Source: JACMPA01 sp035564115
Lineage (GTDB): Bacteria > Patescibacteriota > Saccharimonadia > Saccharimonadales > UBA4665
DNA length: 28,801 bases
NCBI GenBank assembly: GCA_035564115.1
Contig: DATMTN010000015.1
Span: forward strand, 1 to 28,801
Direction of reading: 5' to 3'
The translations under genes and the position numbers were made by a program. Positions 21,606 through 28,753 of the stretch are shown here, piece by piece. How positions within the stretch are numbered: the first letter of the stretch is position 1; each line of letters begins with the position of its first letter. The notes below the pieces were generated by a model, which was not told where the DNA came from, searched no databases, and saw only the letters and a program-made list of their open reading frames with translations.

Positions 21606-21830
21606 TCTAAACATTAAGTAGCTTAACCACTTCTGTTCTTGCATAACCTGCGTTCTAGTGGTTTAATACTGATTGAGCGTGGCCGTCACTTACGGCGCTG
21701 CACCTTTGCCAGCTCAGGTGAACAACAGCGACAGACATTTAGGGCCACTAGAGCGGGATTTAGCCAGCTAAGTTTAGTCGAAGCGTAGCCGGGCGAATCT
21801 GTCGCAATTTAAAACCCAAGGAGTCATCTT
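21606..21830 (+). ncRNA. Candidate structured leader RNA with competing helices and a pseudoknot
   Basis: No gene fits here, but the RNA can fold strongly. CGTTCTAGTGG (21651-21661) pairs with CCACTAGAGCG (21745-21755), 11 bp with one G-U, around two hairpins (GCCGT/ACGGC at 21682-21696; CACCT/AGGTG at 21701-21720 with outer GCTG/CAGC). GCGACAGA (21728-21735) pairs with TCTGTCGC (21798-21805), 8 bp; its 5' arm lies inside and its 3' arm outside the first helix, so this is a pseudoknot. AACCACT (21625-21631) can pair with AGTGGTT (21657-21663) instead of the long helix, a switch-like choice. AAGGAG and ATG of the 55-residue gene follow. I found no match to riboswitch motifs that I know. Confidence 0.45.
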
Positions 21831-21998
21831 ATGGCAAAAATGTCACAAGAAGAACAAATGGATTGGTACGATCGCACCCACAAGAACTGGCGTGCGTGGG
21901 GATCATGGTTCAGCTGGGGTTCACCAGTTGGGCTCGGACTATTCTTCCTGTCTATCGCAGGTTGCGTCTGGATCCTCGGCCAAACCTTTAACTGGTAA
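21831..21998 (+). CDS. 55-residue single-pass membrane protein, unknown
   Basis: ATG 21831 follows AAGGAG with a 7-base spacer. The product begins MAKMSQEEQMDWYDRTHKNW, then has a tryptophan-rich juxtamembrane part (RAWGSWFSWGSP) and one helix (about 33-51, VGLGLFFLSIAGCVWILGQT), ending FNW. It has seven tryptophans in 55 residues. Its position behind a long structured RNA and before two stable hairpins marks it as a real, independently expressed gene. I recognise no family. A UUCG hairpin overlaps its stop codon. It could be a small regulator of a membrane complex or a stress peptide, but the sequence does not say. Confidence 0.75.
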   Translation: MAKMSQEEQMDWYDRTHKNWRAWGSWFSWGSPVGLGLFFLSIAGCVWILGQTFNW

Positions 21999-22010
21999 TT
22001 CGTTACCAGT
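21991..22010 (+). other. UUCG hairpin overlapping the stop codon of the 55-residue gene
   Basis: ACTGGTAA-TTCG-TTACCAGT is a perfect 8-bp stem. The UAA stop lies in its 5' arm. Confidence 0.6.
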
Positions 22011-22014
22011 TACT

Positions 22015-22048
22015 AACAGCGCGGTTCATGCGTCAACCGCGCTGTTTT
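22015..22048 (+). terminator. Terminator of the 55-residue gene
   Basis: AACAGCGCGGTT pairs over 12 bp with AACCGCGCTGTT around an 8-base loop and is followed by TTTT. Confidence 0.9.
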
Positions 22049-22089
22049 AATTCGGCTTGCTTGCCCAGCGAGAGGATAATAGAAGATCT

Positions 22090-22659
22090 ATGCAACATAG
22101 ACCATTAGTGTTTTTAGACATTGAGACGACAGGGATGAGTCCGACAACCGGTGGGCGGATTACCGAGATTGGCGCCCTGCGTGTTGAGAACGGCAAAGTC
22201 GTCGGTACGTTCAGTCAGCTCATAAACCCAGAGCAACACGTGCCAAGCTTCATTTCTAAAATGACCGGCATATCCGATGACATGCTGTGGGAAGCACCAC
22301 TCTTTAAAAGCATTGCGGCAGACTTAGAGTTGTTTCTGGACGATGCAATCTTCATTGCTCACAACGTAAACTTCGACTATTCGTTTATCAAGGCCGCCTT
22401 TGTTGAGATGGGAAGTAAGTTTACCATGGACCGCCTGTGCACGGCCCGCCTATCTCGTCGACTCTACCCTGACCAGCCGCGCCACAACCTCGATACCATC
22501 ATTGCGCGCCACGGTTTTGTGGTAGCAGATCGTCACCGAGCCTTCGATGACGCCAAAGTCCTGTGGGAATTCTGGCAGCGAGCACTGGAAGACCATGGCC
22601 TAGAGGCCTACCGCGCTATGGACCACTTACTAGTCAAAACCCGACAGGCGGCTTCCTAG
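22090..22659 (+). CDS. DnaQ-like 3'-5' exonuclease (DEDDh)
   Basis: I start at ATG 22090 (189 residues), nine bases after GATAAT, which removes 11 residues of unlikely leader. All DEDDh residues are visible: Asp10 and Glu12 in FLDIETTGMSP, Asp96 in AHNVNFDYSFI, His149 and Asp154 in HRAFDDA. PxxFISKMTGISDDML and RHNLDTII are further exonuclease-domain marks. It is a stand-alone domain, like the PolIII epsilon core or the DinG/PolC exonuclease module, and should digest single-stranded DNA 3'-5' or trim RNA. There is no helicase or UvrC-like domain attached. Proofreading cannot be assigned without the polymerase genes. It ends 2 bases before the opposite YHYH gene. Confidence 0.92.
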   Translation: MQHRPLVFLDIETTGMSPTTGGRITEIGALRVENGKVVGTFSQLINPEQHVPSFISKMTGISDDMLWEAPLFKSIAADLELFLDDAIFIAHNVNFDYSFIKAAFVEMGSKFTMDRLCTARLSRRLYPDQPRHNLDTIIARHGFVVADRHRAFDDAKVLWEFWQRALEDHGLEAYRAMDHLLVKTRQAAS

Positions 22660-22661
22660 CG

Positions 22662-23864
22662 TTACGGCTTGGCTGGTTGTGCTTGCATACCAGGCGGCTG
22701 GATGGCATTGGCACGGAAGCAACTAGCTGAATATGGAAAGTCTTGTGTCATCACATAGTGGTAGCCGTTCACTGTCTTGCCGTTCACTGTGTAGTCACTG
22801 GTGATACCGTGACATTCATCTAGGTCTGCGGTCGTTAGAATGTTATTTGGTGCCACCGTTGGCCCGGTTATGGGGAAGCCGTCCAATGCATAGCCGATAA
22901 CCGTCTTAACGCTAATATCTTTGATGCAGCTACTGAGCGTGTGGTAATGGTACTCGCCTTCTTTCTCAGGATGGCCACTACAATTATCCTGCACTTCCCA
23001 GGCACCCGCATCTCGACCACCAGCATCAAAACCATTGAATAATGCAACGCCAGTGAGCATTACCCCGACTTGCCCGCCCATGCAATTTGGTGTGGCGTTA
23101 TATGTGGGATTTGCAGGTAAGGCGTATGTTAGGGTTTGGCCCTTAATGGCGTTTGGATTTCGGTCATAGGCATAGGCTGCATCTGTCGCAGCGATTGGAA
23201 ACACGCCAGTCGGATGGTTCGGTAGATCGTTGGTGACAATAGTACGAGTTGCACCGCTCAGTGTATTGCTAAACTCAGCCTGCCATGTGACACTGCCACT
23301 GACATGCGCCTTCTTGTTCACATCGTACTGCGTATTATTATTGGTGAACCACGGACCTCGCACGCCTGCACCACCCTGACTCTGGCCCAAGTTTTGTGCA
23401 TACTGTGCACAGGTGTAAACGTAGCCCTGCTTAGCACCTGTCGTCTGATACTTGCCATCACCAACCGGCAGGAGACCATTGGCGTACTTGTTGCCGTAGT
23501 TCTTAGTCGTGTCGAGTTGCAAACCTTGCGCAGTAGTCTTAGTCGTTGAGGCAGCTTTTTTGGTAACGGGAGGTGTCGTCACCTTCGTATCGTTCGCGGC
23601 CTTATTTTGAGCATAGGTGTAACCAAGTACTCCACCGATAGCCAGGAGTACTAGAATGAGTAGTACAATACCGATTTGCTTACGATACGATTTTCGGCCA
23701 CCAAGTACCACCGGCCCTAGTTGTGGCTTATCGATCGCCTCAGGCTCAATTGGTTCAGTGGAAATTATTGGCTTTGCCGCCTGCTCATCAGAGATCTGCT
23801 GCAGTATTTCAGTATCGGGAGCTGCATTTCGAATTGGTTCAGTTGGCTTGGGATCATCTTGCAT
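22662..23864 (-). CDS. Membrane-anchored YHYH-domain protein
   Basis: The 400-residue product has an acidic cytoplasmic tail (1-60), one membrane helix (about 63-85), a Thr/Lys-rich spacer, and a large external domain. The domain holds the family's markers: EYHYHTLSSCI (about 304-314), GYALDGFPITGP (about 324-335), DLDECHG (347-353) and YHYVMTQDFPYS (368-379), as in PF14240 (YHYH). Several cysteines (about 152, 261, 295, 313, 351, 382) could form disulfides, in line with the DsbA-like gene nearby. YHYH proteins are secreted or surface proteins with unproven role; the His-rich face suggests metal binding. TACAAT lies seven bases before ATG 23864. Confidence 0.88.
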   Translation of the reverse strand: MQDDPKPTEPIRNAAPDTEILQQISDEQAAKPIISTEPIEPEAIDKPQLGPVVLGGRKSYRKQIGIVLLILVLLAIGGVLGYTYAQNKAANDTKVTTPPVTKKAASTTKTTAQGLQLDTTKNYGNKYANGLLPVGDGKYQTTGAKQGYVYTCAQYAQNLGQSQGGAGVRGPWFTNNNTQYDVNKKAHVSGSVTWQAEFSNTLSGATRTIVTNDLPNHPTGVFPIAATDAAYAYDRNPNAIKGQTLTYALPANPTYNATPNCMGGQVGVMLTGVALFNGFDAGGRDAGAWEVQDNCSGHPEKEGEYHYHTLSSCIKDISVKTVIGYALDGFPITGPTVAPNNILTTADLDECHGITSDYTVNGKTVNGYHYVMTQDFPYSASCFRANAIQPPGMQAQPAKP

Positions 23865-23871
23865 ATGTTTA

Positions 23872-23877
23872 ATTGTA
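23872..23877 (-). promoter_or_regulatory. -10 box TACAAT, 7 bases before ATG of the YHYH gene
   Basis: GTACAAT-TAAACAT-ATG on the minus strand; predicted start at or just before the ATG. It lies in the 35-base gap after aspS. Confidence 0.5.
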
Positions 23878-23899
23878 CGCGAGATGACAGACTGGTCAA

Positions 23900-25213
23900 T
23901 TATGGGGCTAATCGGTTGATGTCACGGGGGAACAGCGTAGCTTCTTTGACGTTCGCAAGGCCGATGGTCTTCTCGACTAAACGGTCGATACCGAAGCCAC
24001 AGCCGCCATGCATTGGCAGGCCGTAGCGGAAAGCTTGCAGATAGTACTTGTAACCAGGATGTTCCACATCGAGTCCAGCTTTGGTCATCTGCTCAATCAT
24101 CTTGTCGTAGTTGTGTTCACGGAGAGGGCAGGTCGCAATTTCGAGACCACGGAACAATAGGTCGCCCCAAAAGACAACGCCACGCTCCGCATCTACCATA
24201 TGGTAGAACTTCGCCGCTTCAATCGGGAATTCAGTGGCAAAGACCAGGTCACTGCCCAGTTCCTTGCGGGCGTACTCACAAATCCACTTCTCTTCATCAG
24301 GGATTAAATCCTTTTCCTTGGTCGTGTCATTCTTGGTCGCCTTGGTATACATCTCGTGAATCTGGGCAACTGTAAAGCGCGGAACCTTGCCGTCAGCAGG
24401 TAGCTTCAAGTCGGGGGCGTTTAGTGACTTCAGGTCATCACCATGTTTGTCGTAGGCTTCGCGCAGGACGTGCTGGGTCATATCGCCGACCATATCGAGC
24501 ACTTCTTCGTGCCCACTCACGAAACCCATCTCGATATCGAGCATCGTCAGCTCAGTCAGGTGACGACTGGTAGCACTTGGCTCAGCTCGGTAGCTGTGGC
24601 CGATTTCGTAGACGCGTTCAAAGGCGCCAACCATCATCTGCTTGTAGAACTGTGGGCTCTGAGCCAGGGTAGCTTCCTTGCCAAAATAGTCGAGTTTGAA
24701 GACTTCGGCACCGCCCTCGGTGGCGCCGGCAAGCAGCTTAGGTGTATCAATCTCGGTGAACTCGTGCTCGTCCAGGAACTGGCGGATGGAACGCGTCAGG
24801 CTGCCACGCAACTTGAAAATTTTCTGCTCCTGCAAGTTACGGATGTTAAGCGTACGGTATTCAAATAAGGTATCGAGGTTCTCGGCCTTGTGCTGGATGG
24901 GCTTGTCGATTTCGATTGGCGGTTCGTCCGTAACAGGCACCATGATTTCCAACTTGGCATCGTGTAGCTCCGCACCACCGGGAGCCCGTGGCTCCTCTGT
25001 AGAAACACCTTCGACAGCCAGAACGGTACCGATCTGCAGCCCACGAAGCTTCTCAACTTCGTCTTTATCTTTGATAACTACTTGAGTCAGGCCACGACGG
25101 TCACGAACGTTTATGAAGGTTAGCCCGCCCAGCAGGCGCTTCTTGTGCAACCAGCCCTCGATACGGACTGTTTCGCCAATGTGACTGACAACGTCAGAAC
25201 TTAAAATTCTCAT
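23900..25213 (-). CDS. aspS: Aspartyl-tRNA synthetase, short archaeal/eukaryotic-type
   Basis: The 437-residue product has an OB-fold anticodon domain (about 14-100, VRIEGWLHKKRLLGGLTFINVRD), a hinge, and a class IIb catalytic core. The core has ATEGGAEVFKLDYFGKEA (164-181), AQSPQFYKQMM (184-194, the aspartate-site loop), motif 2 YEIGHSYRAE..SRHLTELTMLDIEMGF (202-231) and motif 3 HGGCGFGIDRL (402-412). Bacterial AspRS is about 590 residues with a GAD insert, absent here, so this is the archaeal type and may be non-discriminating, charging tRNA-Asn as well. The usual GxEI(S/V)xGxQR motif before motif 3 is ATCPLREHNYDKM, a departure. AAGGAA nine bases before ATG; a structured leader lies upstream. 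Confidence 0.9.
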   Translation of the reverse strand: MRILSSDVVSHIGETVRIEGWLHKKRLLGGLTFINVRDRRGLTQVVIKDKDEVEKLRGLQIGTVLAVEGVSTEEPRAPGGAELHDAKLEIMVPVTDEPPIEIDKPIQHKAENLDTLFEYRTLNIRNLQEQKIFKLRGSLTRSIRQFLDEHEFTEIDTPKLLAGATEGGAEVFKLDYFGKEATLAQSPQFYKQMMVGAFERVYEIGHSYRAEPSATSRHLTELTMLDIEMGFVSGHEEVLDMVGDMTQHVLREAYDKHGDDLKSLNAPDLKLPADGKVPRFTVAQIHEMYTKATKNDTTKEKDLIPDEEKWICEYARKELGSDLVFATEFPIEAAKFYHMVDAERGVVFWGDLLFRGLEIATCPLREHNYDKMIEQMTKAGLDVEHPGYKYYLQAFRYGLPMHGGCGFGIDRLVEKTIGLANVKEATLFPRDINRLAP

Positions 25214-25248
25214 TTAGGTTAATTCCTTAGTTAAAGTTGTGGAGTACG

Positions 25249-25302
25249 CCTGGATGTGGGCCATCGGTACACTCGCCGGCTAGCGAATGCTACCGACCCA
25301 GG
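25249..25302 (-). promoter_or_regulatory. Structured leader upstream of aspS
   Basis: On the minus strand CCTGG/CCAGG closes TCGGTA/TACCGA and CATTCGC/GCGAGTG with a 6-base loop. One pair is a G-U on the minus strand and would be C-A on the plus strand, so the fold belongs to the aspS transcript. No T-box sequence was found, and no terminator follows, so the mode of control is open. Confidence 0.4.
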
Positions 25303-25338
25303 GATTCATGTTAGTACTGCCAAAACGTGTCATTACGG

Positions 25339-26397
25339 CTATTCTACCACCTCTTGGGCATCTTCGGTAGGTTTGGGCTCGTCTTTTTCATGCTTGGCAT
25401 GCTCTTTCTGGGCAGCTTTGGCTGCCACCGCACGTAAATCTTCGTAGGCATCAAACTCATCGACAATCACCTTGCCAACCATTTGTTCGATGACATCCTC
25501 GATAGTAATGATTCCTACGAACTCCTCGAAATTATTCACTACCAGGAACAGGTGGTGCTTGGTCCTTATGAACGCTTCGAGAGTTTGGTAGAGCGTGAAA
25601 TCTTCGTGGACATAGCTGAGGTGCTGTTTCATGACACTGCGTACCGAGCCGGACTTTTTGTTCAGAACCAAGTCCCGCAAGTACAAGATGCCGACTATGT
25701 TATCTTTCTTGCCATCGTAGACTGGGAAGCGGCTGTGGCCACTTTTATGAAGTTCATCAGTCAGTACTGGGCCGATTGCTTCGTCAGCACTAACCTCATC
25801 AACGACTCGCTTGGGAATTAAGACATCACGCACCTGCTTATCGCCAAATGACAGCGCGCTCATGAGCATGTCGATTTCACCTGAAGCAATCCGACTATCT
25901 GGCTGGTCCTTCTGCATTTCTAACAGTTCGACGAGATCAGATTTCTGATACAACCCCGTGTGGATACTGACGTGCCGATGCTTCCGCACGAAGCTAGCGA
26001 TACGCGAAACAACTGGGTTTAGCCGCTCCAGCAGCCAGGCCAAGGGACCAGCGGCCACGCGTGCCAGCCAAATACCTACGTTCGATAAGTCACCACTCGG
26101 GATCCAGGCAAAGCCAATCCATATCACTACCACCGCGACCAGGGCAGCCAGCCAGAAAGGCAACGAGCTGGAAAGCAACAGCAGGCTTAGTGTGATGGCC
26201 ACACCTATGACAACCCACAGCACGACTTGCAGGCTCGCACCATAGGCGATTGGTCGATACAACACGCTGGCCGTAGCATCACCGCCTCGTGCCATACGCT
26301 TCACTTCCCGCGCTGGTATATGCTGATAGGTTTTCAGGAGTGATAAGAACGATAGTGCGACCAATGCGCACAGAAGTCCAAGAATAAGCGAAATCAT
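25339..26397 (-). CDS. CNNM/CorC-type membrane protein with paired CBS domains
   Basis: The 352-residue product has three membrane segments (about 2-20, 50-75, 80-100) and a short cytoplasmic linker. A CBS pair follows (about 190-325) with VRDVLIPKRVVDEVSADEAI, SRFPVYDGKKDNIVGILYLRDLV, HHLFLVVNNFEEFVGIITIEDVIEQMVG and the acidic end VDEFD. The GxxTxEDxxExxxG phrase and DEFD are typical of CNNM/CorB and hemolysin-C-like proteins. Members are linked to Mg2+ or Co2+ efflux, often with nucleotide binding to CBS. The transmembrane part is shorter and poorly matched to the standard DUF21, so transport is uncertain. A K/E-rich tail (330-352) is disordered. TACTAT lies six bases before ATG 26397. Confidence 0.8.
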   Translation of the reverse strand: MISLILGLLCALVALSFLSLLKTYQHIPAREVKRMARGGDATASVLYRPIAYGASLQVVLWVVIGVAITLSLLLLSSSLPFWLAALVAVVVIWIGFAWIPSGDLSNVGIWLARVAAGPLAWLLERLNPVVSRIASFVRKHRHVSIHTGLYQKSDLVELLEMQKDQPDSRIASGEIDMLMSALSFGDKQVRDVLIPKRVVDEVSADEAIGPVLTDELHKSGHSRFPVYDGKKDNIVGILYLRDLVLNKKSGSVRSVMKQHLSYVHEDFTLYQTLEAFIRTKHHLFLVVNNFEEFVGIITIEDVIEQMVGKVIVDEFDAYEDLRAVAAKAAQKEHAKHEKDEPKPTEDAQEVVE

Positions 26398-26403
26398 GCA
26401 CTA

Positions 26404-26409
26404 ATAGTA
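26404..26409 (-). promoter_or_regulatory. -10 box TACTAT, 6 bases before ATG of the CBS protein
   Basis: TGTACTAT-TAGTGC-ATG on the minus strand; predicted leaderless start. Confidence 0.5.
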
Positions 26410-26462
26410 CAATTATCATTCTCGTTTCGAAAGCTCGAAGCTGAGCCTCAGCTTAAGGGTGG

Positions 26463-26468
26463 TATACT
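26463..26468 (+). promoter_or_regulatory. -10 box TATACT of the DsbA-like gene
   Basis: About 26 bases before GTG 26495, so this transcript has a leader with AAGGAG (26481-26486), unlike the leaderless genes. Confidence 0.5.
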
Positions 26469-26494
26469 GTCTGACAGAATAAGGAGAGGTAACC

Positions 26495-27163
26495 GTGAGT
26501 AAACAATTCCTGGCAATTATTGCCGTCGTGATCGTGCTACTGGGTGGAGTTTTTGTGATTACTAATAAAAATTCGGGGACGAGTGGTTCGAGCAGCTCTG
26601 CCAAGCCATCGAGCCATGTCGAGGGTTCAACCAGTAGCGGCGTAAAGCTCGTCGAGTATGGTGACTACGAGTGCCCTTACTGTGGCCAGTACTACCCCAT
26701 CGTGAAGCAGGCCGTAGAGCAGTACAAGGACAAGATTCAGTTCCAGTTCCGTAACCTGCCACTCAGCTCAATTCACAAGAATGCCTTCGCCGGTGCTCGT
26801 GCTGCCGAGGCTGCGAGCCTGCAGGGCAAGTTCTGGGAGATGCACGACAAATTGTACGAAAACCAGGACCCTCAGGGCGCTAGCGGCTGGGTTGCTAGCA
26901 ATGACCCACTCAACGACTACTTCGTGAATTTTGCCCGTCAGATCGGTCTAGACACCACTAAGTTCAAGACTGACTTCGCCAGCTCTACTGTTAATGACAC
27001 TATCAATGCCGATATTGCTGAGTTCAAGAAGACTAAGCTCGATGAATCGACCCCCACCTTCCTGCTCGATGGTAAGCACATCACACCGGGTTACTCACTC
27101 AGTGACTTTACCAAAGCCTTCGACGCTGCCATCAGCGCACAAGCCAAAGGTACAGCCAACTAG
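26495..27163 (+). CDS. DsbA-family thiol oxidoreductase, membrane-anchored
   Basis: The 222-residue product starts at GTG behind AAGGAG. A signal-anchor (about 4-22) is followed by a Ser-rich linker and a thioredoxin/DsbA fold with the CPYC active site at 60-63 (GDYECPYCGQYYP), helical insert GARAAEAASLQGKFWEMHDKLYENQ and the cis-proline ESTPTFLLDGK (Pro187). The layout is that of the DsbA/BdbD-like 'DSBA oxidoreductase' (thioredoxin_4) group common in actinobacteria and CPR. It should oxidise thiols in exported proteins outside the membrane. Likely clients with cysteines in the window are the YHYH protein and the 203-residue protein at 11087-11698 (inference). No DsbB/VKOR partner is seen. 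A terminator follows. Confidence 0.92.
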   Translation: MSKQFLAIIAVVIVLLGGVFVITNKNSGTSGSSSSAKPSSHVEGSTSSGVKLVEYGDYECPYCGQYYPIVKQAVEQYKDKIQFQFRNLPLSSIHKNAFAGARAAEAASLQGKFWEMHDKLYENQDPQGASGWVASNDPLNDYFVNFARQIGLDTTKFKTDFASSTVNDTINADIAEFKKTKLDESTPTFLLDGKHITPGYSLSDFTKAFDAAISAQAKGTAN

Positions 27164-27187
27164 GTCAGCCCGATAGAGACTAAAAAT

Positions 27188-27221
27188 AAAAAGAGCCACC
27201 TCGCTAGGGGTGGCTCTTTTG
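27188..27221. terminator. Bidirectional terminator between the DsbA-like and MFS genes
   Basis: AAAAGAGCCACC and GGTGGCTCTTTT form a 12-bp stem with A and T tracts on both sides, between two convergent genes. Confidence 0.9.
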
Positions 27222-27238
27222 GTGCGTGCGTGTCTCTG

Positions 27239-28699
27239 CTAGTGCATTGAGACTGCAGCTTCGGCTGGCTTACTGCCTTGTTGCTTAATCACAAGTGTCG
27301 CAATCAGCGAAGCAGCAATCATGAAACAGGTCGCTACAAGGAATGCTTCGTGGAAGCCGTGCACTTCAGCACTGGCAGATGCCAGCCGGCTGGGCTGAGT
27401 GCTCAGGTGCTTGATGTAGCTAGTAGCACTGGAAGTAGCGATACCAGTCAGGATAGCCAGACCGAGCGCCCCGCCAACCTGTTGTGAAGTGTTCAGGATA
27501 CCTGATGCCAGGCCACTCTCGCGAGCTGGTACGCCACTCGTTGCAGCGATAGTTACCGACACAAAGGTGGCACCCATACCGATACCCATCAGAATGAAAC
27601 CTGGAAGCAAATCGTGGACGTAGTTACCGCCAACACGGACATGCGACAGCCAGAACAGTGCGCTGGCCGTAAACAGTGGTGCGATCATTAGGATTGGTTT
27701 GAAACCGATCTTCTTTACGATCCGCGGCACATTCGTAGCAACGATAGCGATACATACTGGAATGACTAGGAAGCTCAGACCGGTTTTTACTGGTGAGTAG
27801 CCGAGTACTTCTTGCGTGTACAGCGATGTAAAGAAGAAGGTACTGAACATGCCCGCCACAATCGGCATCATGGTCAGGTTGGCACCGGTTACGTTACGGA
27901 TCCGGAAAATCTTGAATGGTACGAGGGGGTTCTCTACCCGCAGTTCGTTCCAAATAAAGAGCGCAAATAGGAATATTGCACCGCCAAGGAATGCGAGTGT
28001 ACTACCGGCAGTCCAGCCAACCGTCGGTGCCTTCACAATGCCATAGACCAACATCATGAGTGCACCAGTGATGGATATAGCACCAGGTAGATCGAGATCA
28101 GTATGTGTTTCCTCTGATTCGTGTGCCGGTAGCAAACGAAATGCACTGATGGCTACCAATATAGCGACTGGTACATTAATAAAGAAGTTCCAACGCCAGC
28201 CTAAGTACTGGGTGATAATACCGCCAAGCAGTACGCCGGCAGCAGCCCCACCAGAGGCTACAGCACCCCACACACTCAGAGCGGTGTTACGCTCATGCCC
28301 TTCGCGATAGGTTACCAGTACGATAGACAAGGCTGCAGGTGACATAAAGGCGGCGGCCAGGCCCTGGGCAGCTCGCAACGCAATGAGCATGCTACCCGAT
28401 GTGGCAATACCGTCGAATAATGACGCCAGGCCAAAAACGATTGTGCCGGCAATGAACAAGCGGCGGCGGCCAAACAAGTCGGCGGCACGGCCACCTAGTA
28501 GTAGGAAGCCACCAAATGCCAGTGTGTAGGCCGTAACAATCCACGATAGGTTTGTTTGTGACATGTGAAATGCCTTTTGGATCGCTGGCAGTGCCACATT
28601 CACAATTGATACGTCGAGCACCACCATGAACTGGGCGAGCGCCAGGAGTACCAGGATGAGCCAATGGCTCGGTCCATCTGATTTATCTTTTCTTGCCAT
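27239..28699 (-). CDS. MFS drug/solute efflux pump, DHA2 (EmrB/QacA) family, 14 TM
   Basis: The 486-residue product has 14 hydrophobic helices. It carries the DHA2 signatures: LDVSIVNVALPAIQ in helix 1 (motif D1), LGGRAADLFGRRRLF between helices 2 and 3 (motif A), GGAAAGVLLGGIITQYLGWRWNFFINVP (motif C, helix 5, with WRWxFxINVP) and SGILNTSQQVGGALGLAI in the second half. It exchanges protons for drugs or metabolites in the cytoplasmic membrane. The N-terminus MARKDKSDG follows AAGGAG. The promoter TTGACA-N18-TACAAT at 28754-28783 is overlapped by a palindrome, and another palindrome lies in the leader, so a MarR/TetR-type regulator outside the window is likely. Confidence 0.93.
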   Translation of the reverse strand: MARKDKSDGPSHWLILVLLALAQFMVVLDVSIVNVALPAIQKAFHMSQTNLSWIVTAYTLAFGGFLLLGGRAADLFGRRRLFIAGTIVFGLASLFDGIATSGSMLIALRAAQGLAAAFMSPAALSIVLVTYREGHERNTALSVWGAVASGGAAAGVLLGGIITQYLGWRWNFFINVPVAILVAISAFRLLPAHESEETHTDLDLPGAISITGALMMLVYGIVKAPTVGWTAGSTLAFLGGAIFLFALFIWNELRVENPLVPFKIFRIRNVTGANLTMMPIVAGMFSTFFFTSLYTQEVLGYSPVKTGLSFLVIPVCIAIVATNVPRIVKKIGFKPILMIAPLFTASALFWLSHVRVGGNYVHDLLPGFILMGIGMGATFVSVTIAATSGVPARESGLASGILNTSQQVGGALGLAILTGIATSSATSYIKHLSTQPSRLASASAEVHGFHEAFLVATCFMIAASLIATLVIKQQGSKPAEAAVSMH

Positions 28700-28721
28700 T
28701 CAGCTCTCCTTGCGTGTTTGG

Positions 28722-28740
28722 AAATTTTAGAGTAAAATTT
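28722..28740 (-). promoter_or_regulatory. Perfect inverted repeat in the leader of the MFS gene
   Basis: AAATTTTA-GAG-TAAAATTT, 8+3+8, about 10-25 bases after the predicted transcript start and before AAGGAG; a candidate operator or leader hairpin. Confidence 0.45.
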
Positions 28741-28753
28741 GACTTACCAAATC

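Noticed and set aside
21606..21830. Known riboswitch class, tmRNA or RNase P
   Set aside because: No consensus sequence of the common classes was recognised; the tmRNA and RNase P core motifs are missing. A cmscan run would decide.
25214..25338. T-box leader of aspS
   Set aside because: No T-box core (AGGGTGGNACCGCG) and no terminator/antiterminator pair.
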